This document shows positions 1 to 8,635 of a stretch of DNA of 33,959 nt, piece by piece; the stretch's first letter is position 1, and the number at the start of each line of letters is the position of its first letter. The position numbers and the translations under genes were made by a program. The DNA is taken from contig CAIQBN010000498.1 in the NCBI GenBank assembly GCA_903870065.1, positions 1 through 33,959 of the forward strand, given 5' to 3'. The DNA is from an uncultured beta proteobacterium. Lineage in GTDB: Bacteria > Pseudomonadota > Gammaproteobacteria > Burkholderiales > Burkholderiaceae_C. Under the pieces are notes generated by a model that saw only the letters and a program-made list of their open reading frames with translations, was not told the origin of the DNA and searched no databases.

Positions 1-1330
1 TAATTGCAAGCCCCAAGCCGGTTCCTTCGCCACTGGCGTGGTTGCGCGAAGGGTCGACGCGGTAGAAGCGCTCAAACAGGTGCGCCAAATGATGGGCAGC
101 AATCGTCTCGCCTGGGTTTTCAATTGATACTTGCACATGATCATGCGCTTCAGCAAGTTGCACTTGCACATTGCTTCCGCGCGGTGTGTAGCGGAGTGCA
201 TTTGACAAGAGATTGCTGATGGCGCGGCGCAGCATCAATCGATCACCAATGACGCTGGCTTGTCCGGTCAATTCCAACTGTATCCCATTGTCATCCGCCA
301 ATCCTTCGTAAAACTCAAACAATGCCTGCACTTCGGTCCCAATATCAACAAACTCACTTTGCGCCAGTAACTTTGGTGCTGCCAGCGCGTTATCCGATTT
401 TGCCAAGAAGAGCATGTCGGAGATCATGCGACCCAGGCGTTCAAACTCTTCCGCATTTGATTCAAGAATTGCCCGGTAGGCGTTTGCGTCGCGAGGGCGC
501 GAGAGCGAAACCTGGGTCTGCGTCATTAAGTTGCTGACCGGAGTGCGCAATTCATGCGCAATGTCGGAAGAGAAGTTGGAGAGGCGACGAAATGCTTCTT
601 CCAGGCGCGCCAACATCTCATTGAGGGTGACGGCCAGGTCCGCCAACTCAGTGGGCACTGCGTCGGTCGGAAGGCGTTGATCCAATTTTTGCGCTGTGAC
701 ACTTGCCGCGCGGACACGCATAGTTTTCAGTGGTGCAAGGCCGCGGCGGGCGGCAAACCAACCCAACAGTCCAGTTGCCAGCGCAGCGCAAGCTACAAAA
801 GCCCAAAGGGTCCGCATGAATATCTGCATGAAAAGTTGATGGTGGGCTATGTCAATCGCAACGGCCACCTTAACCGGCGGGGCACCGGAAATGCCTGTCG
901 GCATTGTTGCGGACATGCCACGAAAGCTGCGACCACCCCGAGACCACAACAGAAGACGCGTTTCATCGCGTCCTTCCATCGCTCGCTTCCAGTCGTCTGA
1001 AAAAACACCGCTTGGTTCCTCCATCAGCACGCGTTGGTCGCTTCCGGTGATGTGAATGAGTAAATCATGGTGCCCGGTTGCCGAGACTGACAAATGCGAT
1101 GGTAAATTGTGCAAGTCGTCGGCTGCGGAGACCGCTGATACCACATGACGGGCTTGTTGCAGTTTACTGCGCAGCGTATCGCGATCGAGCTCTTCAAAAT
1201 GCTGTTCAATCGATGCACCAATCAGCCAGCCCAGCGCAAGCAATACAGAACTGGAACCGGCAACGAAAAGCAGAGCGATGCGCGCGGTCAAGGATAACTG
1301 AATTGGGTTCTTACGGAAAAGGGTTGGCAT
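1..1330 (-). CDS. Heavy-metal sensor histidine kinase (CusS/CopS type), 3' end missing
   Basis: Inner-membrane kinase that senses periplasmic metal (copper/silver-type in characterised relatives) and phosphorylates the adjacent regulator. I translated it by hand; 443 residues are visible and it runs off the left edge. It has an N-terminal membrane segment (about 15-40), a periplasmic loop, a second membrane segment (about 175-195), HAMP (about 196-250), an H-box SDIAHELRTPVSN with His259, an N-box NLLSNALRY (373-381) and the start of the G2 box GEGTGLGLAI at the edge. The ATG at 1328-1330 gives a normal charged N-terminus (MPTLFRKNP); I see no strong ribosome binding site. It lies 42 bases downstream of the regulator in the same direction. 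The family assignment rests on domain order and the metal-type H-box context; the actual ligand is unknown. Confidence 0.9.
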   Translation of the reverse strand, partial: MPTLFRKNPIQLSLTARIALLFVAGSSSVLLALGWLIGASIEQHFEELDRDTLRSKLQQARHVVSAVSAADDLHNLPSHLSVSATGHHDLLIHITGSDQRVLMEEPSGVFSDDWKRAMEGRDETRLLLWSRGGRSFRGMSATMPTGISGAPPVKVAVAIDIAHHQLFMQIFMRTLWAFVACAALATGLLGWFAARRGLAPLKTMRVRAASVTAQKLDQRLPTDAVPTELADLAVTLNEMLARLEEAFRRLSNFSSDIAHELRTPVSNLMTQTQVSLSRPRDANAYRAILESNAEEFERLGRMISDMLFLAKSDNALAAPKLLAQSEFVDIGTEVQALFEFYEGLADDNGIQLELTGQASVIGDRLMLRRAISNLLSNALRYTPRGSNVQVQLAEAHDHVQVSIENPGETIAAHHLAHLFERFYRVDPSRNHASGEGTGLGLAI

Positions 1331-1372
1331 GACTGCGAAGTTGATTGAAGCAAGCGGACATTGACCTTCAAC

Positions 1373-2062
1373 CTATTCGGCCAAGTCTGCCGGCGCCTCC
1401 AGCACATAGCCTAGGCCGCGCACCGTCCGGATCAATTTGGGTTCGAAAGGGTCATCCACCTTGGCGCGCAGTCTGCGAATGGCGACATCGATGATATTGG
1501 TATCACTATCAAAGTTAATGTCCCACACTTGGGAGGCGATCATCGCGCGGGGTAGAACCTCTCCCTGACGGCGCAACAATAGTTCCAACAAGGAAAACTC
1601 CTTGCCGGTTAGCTCGATGCGACTGCCAGAACGGCTCACCCTCCGTCGGAGCAAGTCCAGCTCGAGATCGGCAGCGCGCAATACCGCTGGCTCGATACTG
1701 GCCCTTCCGCGGCGCAGCAGCGAGCGAACGCGCGCCAGCAATTCGGAAAAGGCAAACGGTTTTACCAGATAGTCGTCAGCTCCAAGCTCCAGGCCCTTGA
1801 CCCGGTCGTCGACTTGGTCGCGCGCGGTCAAAAAAAGTACCGGTGTCTCCTTGCCGACCTGGCGCAGGCGCCGCAAAATTTGCCATCCGTCGATTCCGGG
1901 AAGCATGACATCGAGCACCAGCAAGTCAAAATTGCCGGTCTGGGCCAAATGAAGGCCATCTATCCCGGTGGTAGCCAGTTCGGTGACAAAGCCCGATTCG
2001 GCCAGCCCCTGGCGCAAATAGTCCCCAGTCTTTTGCTCATCTTCGACTATCAGAATTTTCAT
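1373..2062 (-). CDS. OmpR-family heavy-metal response regulator (CusR/CopR/IrlR type)
   Basis: Cytoplasmic DNA-binding regulator, 229 residues, normal full length. The receiver domain (1-118) has acidic pocket E7/D8, phosphoacceptor Asp51 ([10 protein letters not shown]), Thr79 and Lys101 (DYLVKPF). The C-terminal winged helix (about 125-225) carries the family-typical [16 protein letters not shown] and the ending VRGLGYVLE. Regulator-then-kinase order matches cusRS/copRS pairs. In known members the regulator activates metal efflux or oxidase genes; none is visible here, so targets must lie elsewhere or to the left of the window. The gene is divergent from the proteasome-like gene at 2152 across an 89-base gap that should hold promoters for both; I see no clear CopR-type inverted repeat there. 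Confidence 0.93.
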   Translation of the reverse strand: MKILIVEDEQKTGDYLRQGLAESGFVTELATTGIDGLHLAQTGNFDLLVLDVMLPGIDGWQILRRLRQVGKETPVLFLTARDQVDDRVKGLELGADDYLVKPFAFSELLARVRSLLRRGRASIEPAVLRAADLELDLLRRRVSRSGSRIELTGKEFSLLELLLRRQGEVLPRAMIASQVWDINFDSDTNIIDVAIRRLRAKVDDPFEPKLIRTVRGLGYVLEAPADLAE

Positions 2063-2151
2063 GGAAGGCGCAAGCAGTTCAACGGCATCCGGTGCATTGT
2101 GCCAACAAACCCCCGATACACTCTATCGGTTACGTTACAACCCACCAGAAA

Positions 2152-2979
2152 ATGACTTACTGTGTAGCCATTAAACTCAATGCCGGTCTGGTATTTCTCT
2201 CTGATTCACGGACCAACGCCGGCTTAGACCAGATCAGCACGTTTCGCAAAATGATCGTGTACGAAAAACCTGGCGAACGGTTCATGGTTCTGCTGTCCGC
2301 TGGAAACCTGAGTATTTCGCAATCAGTGCGCGAGATTTTGCAGATTGAAAAATTGAAGGACCACGAAGGCGATGAGGGGATCACCATCTGGAATGCAAAG
2401 AGCATGTTTGACGCGGCACGCGTGTTGGGATCTGCCATTCGCAAGGTGCATGATCGTGATGCGGCATCACTTCAAAACGCCGGCGTTGATTTCAATGTGT
2501 CATTGATCTTTGGTGGACAGATTCAGGGTGAAGCGATGCGCTTGTTCCAAGTCTACTCAGCGGGTAATTTCATTGAGGCCACACCAGAGACACCGTATTT
2601 TCAGGTGGGTGAATCGAAGTACGGAAAGCCCGTACTTGACCGCGTGATTACTCCGACGACTCCACTGGATGAAGCGGCCAAATGCGCACTGGTATCAATG
2701 GACTCGACCCTTAAGTCCAACCTTTCAGTAGGACTACCGCTTGATATGGTTGTATACGAGGCCAATCAGTTCGAGACTGACCGCATTGTTTGCATCGACG
2801 AAAACAACCCCTATTTTAAAATGCTGCATGACAGTTGGGGACAAAAACTGCGGGAAGTATTCGACAGCATTGAAGATCCGCTGTGGAACGGCGGACAAAC
2901 AACTATTCCGTTGCTGGTAGGATCGGCCCGCAGTCTGCCATTGAAAAAAATTACGACTCCCCAGGAGAAATTGATCTGA
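2152..2979 (+). CDS. Anbu-type proteasome-like peptidase
   Basis: Predicted N-terminal-nucleophile hydrolase related to proteasome beta subunits and HslV, 275 residues. The reading frame is open from an ATG at 2092, but I choose the ATG at 2152 because it puts Thr directly after Met (MTYCVAIKLNAGLVF), as needed for an autoprocessed Thr1 nucleophile. Counting from that Thr, Asp17 (LSDSRTNAG) and Lys32 (STFRKM) complete the expected Thr/Asp/Lys set, so it should be catalytically competent. Anbu is usually encoded beside a circularly permuted ATP-grasp protein, an alpha-E protein and a transglutaminase-like protease; none is adjacent here (a two-component system lies upstream, an acyltransferase downstream). 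The related betaproteobacterial homologue BPH is an alternative label, but the SDSRTNAG/ISTFRKM segment fits Anbu better. Substrate unknown. Confidence 0.88.
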   Translation: MTYCVAIKLNAGLVFLSDSRTNAGLDQISTFRKMIVYEKPGERFMVLLSAGNLSISQSVREILQIEKLKDHEGDEGITIWNAKSMFDAARVLGSAIRKVHDRDAASLQNAGVDFNVSLIFGGQIQGEAMRLFQVYSAGNFIEATPETPYFQVGESKYGKPVLDRVITPTTPLDEAAKCALVSMDSTLKSNLSVGLPLDMVVYEANQFETDRIVCIDENNPYFKMLHDSWGQKLREVFDSIEDPLWNGGQTTIPLLVGSARSLPLKKITTPQEKLI

Positions 2980-3134
2980 CATCCCGATCGTAGACTGTCG
3001 ACAGCATTCAAACGGTTCCATGGCGCTTAGGCGCATGAAGTGATATCGTCATATGGAGGCAGACTGCGATACTCGAATATTGGCGTGCGGCATCCTCACA
3101 CGCTCAAATAGCTCAGCCCAATAACTCGCAATCC

Positions 3135-4199
3135 ATGTTCGCACTCAGATCACAACACAATAATATTGATTTCCTGCGGGCTCTGGCCGTGTTGTCGGTT
3201 TTTGCGCACCATGCGCAGCACGTTTTTGCCAGTTCGATTCCATTTTTTGGGGAGTACGGTGGGCAGTTCGGCCCGCAGTTGTTCTTTTTGATCAGCGGGT
3301 ATCTGATCACTGCGAGCTGTCGAACCTACAACCTGAAGCAATATGTTACGCATCGGTTTTTTAGAATTTTCCCCGCTTACTGGTTCTACTTTATTGGAAT
3401 TGGTGTTCTCACCAATGTTTTAACCTCCGCGCGGGTGCTGAGTAACCCGTCGGGTCTTTTGTCGAACTTGGGACTTTTACAACAGTTGTTCCCAACGGAT
3501 TTGATTGACTACGATGTCCTGCACGTAACTTGGACGCTGACGGTCGAAGTCTTATGGTACGCGACACTACCAATCCTGCTTTTCTTTTTTAAGGGGATAT
3601 CGACATTGATGTTGGTGGTTGTGATTTTGCTATCCAATGGGCTTTCATTTATCGCCAACCTTGGCGGTCTCGACTTCGTCTACCAGGCTGTCATTTCACA
3701 AAACGTTGCATTCCGGTACTTGTTTGTAAGCAACCATTTCCTCGTTCAATTGCAGTTTTTTATACTCGGCGCCTATGTATTTGAGCGGCAAGCCTACTTT
3801 TCGAAGTTCAATGCAGTCGGCATGGTGACCTTGGGCTTGTTTATTTTTCTGCTGAAGCCGTTCTATTTTGTGTTCAATCCGATGTTGGTAACGGGGCTTG
3901 GACTGATGTGTTTTTTGATCGCGGGCGTTGCGTCGCGGTCGATCGCCAACACAGTGATCGTTTTCTTGTCAGAAATCTCCTACTCGTTTTATTTGTGTCA
4001 CTTTCCAATCATTTTGTATTTGAATAGTAAATATGCACTGATGGGGTACTGGGGAATGATGTTGGCATTGGCTGCAACCATTGTCGTCTCCACCATAAGC
4101 TACCTCCTTATCGAAAAGCCTGGCATGCGACTCGGCAAACGGATCGGTGATCGGTTTCGCACAACCTCGATTGGTGGTGTGATTGCAAATCCTTTGTAG
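3135..4199 (+). CDS. Acyltransferase family 3 (OafA/YrhL-like) integral membrane protein
   Basis: Predicted inner-membrane O-acyltransferase, 354 residues, the usual size for the membrane domain alone (no SGNH extension). The start shows the family signature NIDFLRALAVLSVFAHH (about 10-26, with His25/His26), followed by the FLISGYLIT segment (about 50-59) and RFFRIFPAYW in the next loop. About ten hydrophobic segments follow, with an LCHFP motif near the C-terminus. Family members acetylate O-antigen, exopolysaccharide, peptidoglycan or small glycans; the substrate cannot be told from this sequence and no polysaccharide cluster adjoins it. It stands alone between Anbu (155 bases upstream) and the serine genes. 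The DNA appears somewhat AT-richer than its neighbours, which could hint at transfer but is also common for hydrophobic proteins. Confidence 0.9.
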   Translation: MFALRSQHNNIDFLRALAVLSVFAHHAQHVFASSIPFFGEYGGQFGPQLFFLISGYLITASCRTYNLKQYVTHRFFRIFPAYWFYFIGIGVLTNVLTSARVLSNPSGLLSNLGLLQQLFPTDLIDYDVLHVTWTLTVEVLWYATLPILLFFFKGISTLMLVVVILLSNGLSFIANLGGLDFVYQAVISQNVAFRYLFVSNHFLVQLQFFILGAYVFERQAYFSKFNAVGMVTLGLFIFLLKPFYFVFNPMLVTGLGLMCFLIAGVASRSIANTVIVFLSEISYSFYLCHFPIILYLNSKYALMGYWGMMLALAATIVVSTISYLLIEKPGMRLGKRIGDRFRTTSIGGVIANPL

Positions 4200-4508
4200 G
4201 AGTGGCTGTGAACGCCATGGCGTTATCGTCATTGCAGTTGACCCCACTTTTCGGGGAGTTCATTGTGCTAAAAAGGAAGCTGGTGTTTTCTGTATCCGGG
4301 GTTGCGCTTCCACTGCCTTTTTTCAATGCCACAACCGCAAAATGCGGGCAGCGCCTTCATTTTTTAAAGTTAATGGATATATTTTTCAGCGCGAATCGCA
4401 TTACCGGACCTGACTGTGAACGAGGTCTGAACAACCCGGACACTATTTCCAAAAAATAGGCCATTTGCGGCCTACGTCATACTTTCCTTATTTCCTTCAA
4501 GCGAGCAC
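4200..4508. other. 309-base intergenic region before the serine genes
   Basis: I see no convincing gene here. It holds a perfect 14-base palindrome AACGCCATGGCGTT at 4211-4224, eleven bases after the acyltransferase stop; a weak CCCC/GGGG stem at 4242-4256; and a TAGGCC/GGCCTA stem at 4457-4474. The last is preceded by AAAAAA at 4451-4456, so on the minus strand it would read as a hairpin followed by six T, but no minus-strand gene ends there. The promoter for the serine genes should lie in the right-hand part; I cannot pick a clear -35/-10 pair. Short reading frames here show no family signature. Confidence 0.5.
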
Positions 4509-5633
4509 ATGATGCAACAACCTACAGTCAAGCCCCAAAGTCCCAATTTTTCTTCAGGTCCCTGTGCCAAGCGGCCTGGGTACAACGTCGCCGACCTTCA
4601 GCTCGACACCCTGGGCCGTTCACACCGATCGGCGCTGGGCAAAAAGGCGCTGGGTCTGGCCTGCTCGGAAACTGCCCGCATCTTGGGCTTGCCTGATGGC
4701 TACCGGGTGGCCGTTGTGCCTGCATCTGACACGGGCGCAATGGAAATGGCCATGTGGTCGCTATTGGGGCCGCGCGGGGTCGATGTGCTGGCATGGGAAT
4801 CCTTTGGCTCCGGATGGGTCACTGACATCGTCAAGCAGCTCAAATTGTCCAATGTCAACAAAATTGAAGCGGGCTACGGTGATATTGCCGATTTCTCCAA
4901 GGTCAATTTTGACAATGACGTTGTATTCACTTGGAACGGCACAACGTCGGGCGTTAAAGTGCCCGACGGAAATTGGATCGCAGCTGAACGGGCAGGGCTG
5001 ACAATTTGTGATGCGACTTCAGCAGTGTTTGCCATGGAGTTGCCTTGGGACAAGTTGGACGTGGTGACCTATTCGTGGCAGAAGGTGCTGGGCGGCGAGG
5101 GTGGGCACGGCATGCTGATTCTGAGCCCACGTGCCGTTGCGCGGCTGGAGGGGTATACGCCGTCATGGCCGATGCCCAAGATTTTTAGAATGACCTCGGG
5201 CGGAAAGCTGACAGAAGGGCTTTTCAAGGGTGAGACCATTAACACCCCATCCATGTTGTGTGTATCCGACTATCTGGACGCACTGGCCTGGGTCGAGCGC
5301 ATCGGTGGCGTGAAAGCGACCATTGCACGCAGTGAAGCCAACCTGAAGGTTCTGACTGACTTTGTTGAGTCGAACGAATGGATCTCCTTTTTGGCTCGGG
5401 ATCCAGCCACCCGTTCCAACACCAGCGTCTGCCTAACCCTCGCCGTCAGTGAGGAACAGGTCAAGAAGTTCGTTAAGCTGCTTGAAGCCCAGGGGGCTGC
5501 CTTTGACATTGGTGCCTATAAAGACGCACCGGCCGGCATTCGCATTTGGTGCGGGGCGACCGTTGATTCGCGCGACCTGCAGGCGCTTTTGCCTTGGTTG
5601 ACCTGGGCTCACGCCCAAGTTGTTGCCGATTGA
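4509..5633 (+). CDS. serC: Phosphoserine aminotransferase (SerC, Methanosarcina/alphaproteobacterial-like subtype)
   Basis: PLP-dependent class-V aminotransferase, 374 residues, that converts 3-phosphohydroxypyruvate and glutamate to phosphoserine and 2-oxoglutarate. Visible features are the N-terminal [13 protein letters not shown], a [10 protein letters not shown] segment, the cofactor site [13 protein letters not shown], and the PLP-lysine motif [13 protein letters not shown] with Lys192. Length and motifs resemble the phosphoserine transaminase subtype known from Methanosarcina and alphaproteobacteria rather than the roughly 360-residue E. coli SerC. It is followed by a SerA-like gene after 47 bases, which supports the pathway assignment. 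The start is either of two tandem ATGs at 4509 and 4512; no strong ribosome binding site helps to choose. Subtype is from memory of the family, not a search. Confidence 0.85.
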   Translation: MMQQPTVKPQSPNFSSGPCAKRPGYNVADLQLDTLGRSHRSALGKKALGLACSETARILGLPDGYRVAVVPASDTGAMEMAMWSLLGPRGVDVLAWESFGSGWVTDIVKQLKLSNVNKIEAGYGDIADFSKVNFDNDVVFTWNGTTSGVKVPDGNWIAAERAGLTICDATSAVFAMELPWDKLDVVTYSWQKVLGGEGGHGMLILSPRAVARLEGYTPSWPMPKIFRMTSGGKLTEGLFKGETINTPSMLCVSDYLDALAWVERIGGVKATIARSEANLKVLTDFVESNEWISFLARDPATRSNTSVCLTLAVSEEQVKKFVKLLEAQGAAFDIGAYKDAPAGIRIWCGATVDSRDLQALLPWLTWAHAQVVAD

Positions 5634-5680
5634 ATCGGCCTGTCCCGCATCCACTTTCATCACAACCCGGAGTTAGCGCC

Positions 5681-6859
5681 ATGTTCAAGGTTCGAACCTA
5701 CAACCAGATTTCAGTTCGAGGACTCGAACGCTTTCCACGCCAGTTGTACGAAGTCGGTAGCGACATTGGGCATCCGGATGCATTTTTGCTGCGCAGCCAG
5801 AAGTTGCAGGGCTTGGAGGTGCCGCAGACGTTGCTCGCGGTGGCGCGCGCTGGAGCGGGTGTCAATAATGTGCCTATCGCGGACTACAGTAAGCGTGGCA
5901 TAGTCGTTTTTAATACGCCCGGAGCCAACGCCAATGCTGTTAAAGAACTGGTGATGGCGGGCATGTTGCTTGCCACGCGTGGCATCCTGCCGGGCCTGGA
6001 TTTTGTGCAGTCACTCACCCACATTGCCGACGCGGCGGAAATGTCCCAACTGCTCGAAAAAGAAAAAGCCCGTTTTGCGGGGGGCGAAATAAAGGGGAAG
6101 ACACTGGGTGTGGTGGGTCTGGGAGCCATTGGCTCCATGGTGGCAGACATGGCGCTTGCCATGGGTATGAAGGTCGTCGGTTTTGATCCGGCTTTGTCGA
6201 TCGACGCAGCATGGCGACTGTCCAACGCGGTGAGTCGGATGGAAAACTTGCAATCTCTGTTAGCGCGATCCGACTATGTCTCACTGCATGTTCCCGCTAT
6301 CGATGCAACCAGGCACTTGATCAATGACGATGCGTTGGCCTCCTGCAAGAAAGGTGCTGTGCTACTGAATTTTGCGAGAGAGTCAATCGTTGATCCGATG
6401 GCCGTATTGCGCAATTTGGATCAGGGCAGGTTGGGGCGCTACGTGTGTGACTTTCCGGAGCCGGCCATGTTAGGCCGAGCTGACGTGATCGCGATGCCGC
6501 ACATTGGAGCGAGTACCGAAGAGTCAGAAGAAAATTGTGCGGTGATGGCCGCCAACCAGCTGATGGATTTTCTTGAAAACGGAAACATTGTCAACTCAGT
6601 CAACTATCCTGGCGTCGCTATGGCGCGCACTCCGCAGACATGGCGCATCACATTTGCTAACGACAATGTGCCCGGTGTTCTGGGGCACGTTCTGTCTGTA
6701 TTGGCTCAGCAGCAGGTGAATGTGGTGGACATGATGAACAAGAGCCGCGCAGAACTGGCATTTAATATCATTGATGTCGAGAATGCCCCCAGCGCTGCGG
6801 CCGTGAGCGCCATTGAGGCCACAGAGCATGTTATTCGTGTGCGTGTTATTGCACCTTAG
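5681..6859 (+). CDS. serA: D-3-phosphoglycerate dehydrogenase with C-terminal ACT domain
   Basis: NAD-dependent oxidation of 3-phosphoglycerate to 3-phosphohydroxypyruvate, the first step of serine synthesis; 392 residues. The frame is open further upstream, but the ATG at 5681 follows a CGGAG-like site and starts a typical MFKVRTYNQIS N-terminus. It has the substrate-binding loop VARAGAGVNNVP (about 54-65), Rossmann motif GLGAIG (146-151), catalytic Arg233 in NFARESIVD, Glu260 in DFPEP and His274 in MPHIGAST, and an ACT domain (about 325-392, DNVPGVLGHVLSVLAQ). The usual NxARGxxVD motif has Glu in place of Gly here. The ACT domain suggests amino-acid feedback, most simply by serine. It is the second gene of the serC-serA pair; serB is not in the window. 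A repeat copy begins two bases after its stop. Confidence 0.9.
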   Translation: MFKVRTYNQISVRGLERFPRQLYEVGSDIGHPDAFLLRSQKLQGLEVPQTLLAVARAGAGVNNVPIADYSKRGIVVFNTPGANANAVKELVMAGMLLATRGILPGLDFVQSLTHIADAAEMSQLLEKEKARFAGGEIKGKTLGVVGLGAIGSMVADMALAMGMKVVGFDPALSIDAAWRLSNAVSRMENLQSLLARSDYVSLHVPAIDATRHLINDDALASCKKGAVLLNFARESIVDPMAVLRNLDQGRLGRYVCDFPEPAMLGRADVIAMPHIGASTEESEENCAVMAANQLMDFLENGNIVNSVNYPGVAMARTPQTWRITFANDNVPGVLGHVLSVLAQQQVNVVDMMNKSRAELAFNIIDVENAPSAAAVSAIEATEHVIRVRVIAP

Positions 6860-6861
6860 AT

Positions 6862-6909
6862 GCTATCGTATTCATAGCTTCTTGCATAGTATTGACGAGG
6901 GCTAGAGGC
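6862..6909 (+). repeat. Dispersed 48-base repeat, copy A
   Basis: The pattern is GCTAT-N9-AGCT-N17-GAGGGCTA-N2-GGC, with exactly the same spacings as the three other copies in this window. It begins two bases after the serA stop and fills most of the gap before the signalling operon. The left part (GCTAT ... ATAGCT) can form a short stem. Similarity extends a few bases to either side (T before, AT-rich after). Confidence 0.8.
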
Positions 6910-6940
6910 AATTATTTGCATTGACTGATGGCGAAACACA

Positions 6941-8590
6941 ATGAACGACAACATGGTCTTTCTCGTGGTCGACGATATGGAGGGAATGCGACGCATCCTG
7001 ACCAATAGTCTGAACCAGATGGGCATCAAGAACGTCGTCACCGCTATCCATGGCGCAGAGGCTTGGAAGCTCATTCAGGCGCAATCCTTTGATGTGGTGA
7101 TCTCCGACTGGAATATGCCGGTGATGTCGGGCCTTGAGCTGCTCAAGAAGGTGCGTTCCCACCCTTTGTACATGCAGCTGCCGGTCGTGATGATGACCGC
7201 AGAGACAGAACGCCATCAGGTGCAAGTGGCAATTGAGGCAGGCGTTTCGGAATACATGGTTAAGCCCTTTAATGTGGGGGCGCTCGAAGCCAAGATTCGC
7301 AAGGCGCTGCAGCAACCACGTCCTGGCGGCCTGGCGGCCAATCGAAATGTGCCGGTGGTAATGCGTCAGCGTAGAGCCCTGGCATCACCGGACGCCGGGC
7401 AGACCTTAGAGGCCGCAAAACCTGTGCACAACGGTGGCAAGGACGGCGCCAAGCCGGTGCTTTTGGCGGTCGATGATGTTGCCGACAATTTGGATGTTCT
7501 GGTTGAACTGTTGAGCGACGACTATCTGGTTCGGGTGGCCAATGGTGGTGACCGTGCCCTGAAAATACTGGAGTCGGGCAAGATTCCTGACCTTATTTTG
7601 CTGGACGTGATGATGCCGGAAATGGATGGGTTTGAGGTTTGCCGACGCATTAAGGCCAATCCTCTGACATCGGATATTCCGATCATTTTTTTGACTGCCA
7701 TGAGTGAGGCGACCGATGTTGCCAAAGGATTTGCACTGGGCGCTGTCGACTTCGTGACCAAACCGGCAGACCCACCTATTCTGCGCGCCCGCATAAGCAC
7801 CCATTTGAGGCTCTTGCGTTCATTCTCCGAACTCAAGCGCAACCGCGTTGCCTTGATTGAGCAAAATGCGGTGCTCCAGGAAAACCTGCGTCTGCGTGAT
7901 GAATTCGAGCGCATTGCCCAACATGACTTGAAGAGTCCGGTTGCGGGAATTATTGGGTTTTCAGGGAATTTGCTCAGCGATGTGCATGTTTCCAACGAAC
8001 ACAAGGAAGTTGTTCGCTACATTGAACAAGCGGCCTACAGTGTGCTGAACATGGTTAATCTGTCGCTTGACTTGTACAAGATGGAGCAGGGTTCCTATGA
8101 GTACAACCCAGGTTCAGTTGACGTCTGCGTACTGTTGGAGCGCATCGTCAGGGAGCAGGAGTCGCTGATCACATCGCACAGGTTGACGGTACAGTGGTTG
8201 GCGCTAGTGCCCGACGCGCCCGCCGTCGAGGTGTTGCCTGTTTTGGCAGACGAAATGCTGTGTTACTCCTTGTTTGGCAATCTTCTGAAGAACGCAATTG
8301 AAGCGGCTGCAATGGGCACGGTCATACAGATTGATTGGCAGGCGCAGGAAGATCAGTTGCGCATCAGCATGACCAATGATGGGATCGTTCCGCAGGAAAT
8401 ACGTGCCACATTTTTCGAGAAATTCTCCACCTCTGGCAAACAGGGTGGCAGTGGTATGGGCACCTTTTCAGCGCGATTGATGGCCCGAACCCAAAACGGT
8501 GATATTGCAATGGAAACGTCTGATGAGCATCACAGCACCACCGTGGCTGTAACGCTTCCATTTGCACTGCATGTAGGGCTGCCTGAATGA
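6941..8590 (+). CDS. Soluble hybrid kinase: REC-REC-histidine kinase
   Basis: Cytoplasmic signalling protein, 549 residues, no membrane segment. The first receiver (about 6-125) is strikingly CheY-like (FLVVDD..GMRRIL, Asp56 in VISDWNMPVMSG, Lys in EYMVKPF). The second receiver (about 165-285) has Asp222 in LILLDVMMPEMDG. A short coiled linker leads to a kinase core with H-box IAQHDLKSPVAG (His328), N-box NLLKNAIEAA and a G2-like GGSGMGTFSARLMA. Two N-terminal receivers feeding a C-terminal kinase suggest that other phosphodonors control this kinase. It is the first gene of a three-gene operon, 45 bases before the membrane hybrid kinase. Inputs may be chemotaxis-type kinases for REC1; that is inference. 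The start ATG has a weak ribosome binding site. Confidence 0.88.
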   Translation: MNDNMVFLVVDDMEGMRRILTNSLNQMGIKNVVTAIHGAEAWKLIQAQSFDVVISDWNMPVMSGLELLKKVRSHPLYMQLPVVMMTAETERHQVQVAIEAGVSEYMVKPFNVGALEAKIRKALQQPRPGGLAANRNVPVVMRQRRALASPDAGQTLEAAKPVHNGGKDGAKPVLLAVDDVADNLDVLVELLSDDYLVRVANGGDRALKILESGKIPDLILLDVMMPEMDGFEVCRRIKANPLTSDIPIIFLTAMSEATDVAKGFALGAVDFVTKPADPPILRARISTHLRLLRSFSELKRNRVALIEQNAVLQENLRLRDEFERIAQHDLKSPVAGIIGFSGNLLSDVHVSNEHKEVVRYIEQAAYSVLNMVNLSLDLYKMEQGSYEYNPGSVDVCVLLERIVREQESLITSHRLTVQWLALVPDAPAVEVLPVLADEMLCYSLFGNLLKNAIEAAAMGTVIQIDWQAQEDQLRISMTNDGIVPQEIRATFFEKFSTSGKQGGSGMGTFSARLMARTQNGDIAMETSDEHHSTTVAVTLPFALHVGLPE

Positions 8591-8635
8591 TCAAATCAGA
8601 ACGGTCGGCTTCGCTTCGCTGAGGGAGAGCAATAG

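Noticed and set aside
2990-3005. CTGTCGACAG palindrome after the Anbu gene as a terminator
   Set aside because: Ten bases with no loop and no T-run; too short to call.
4451-4474. Hairpin followed by six T on the minus strand
   Set aside because: Looks like an intrinsic terminator but no minus-strand gene ends near it; stem is only six bases.
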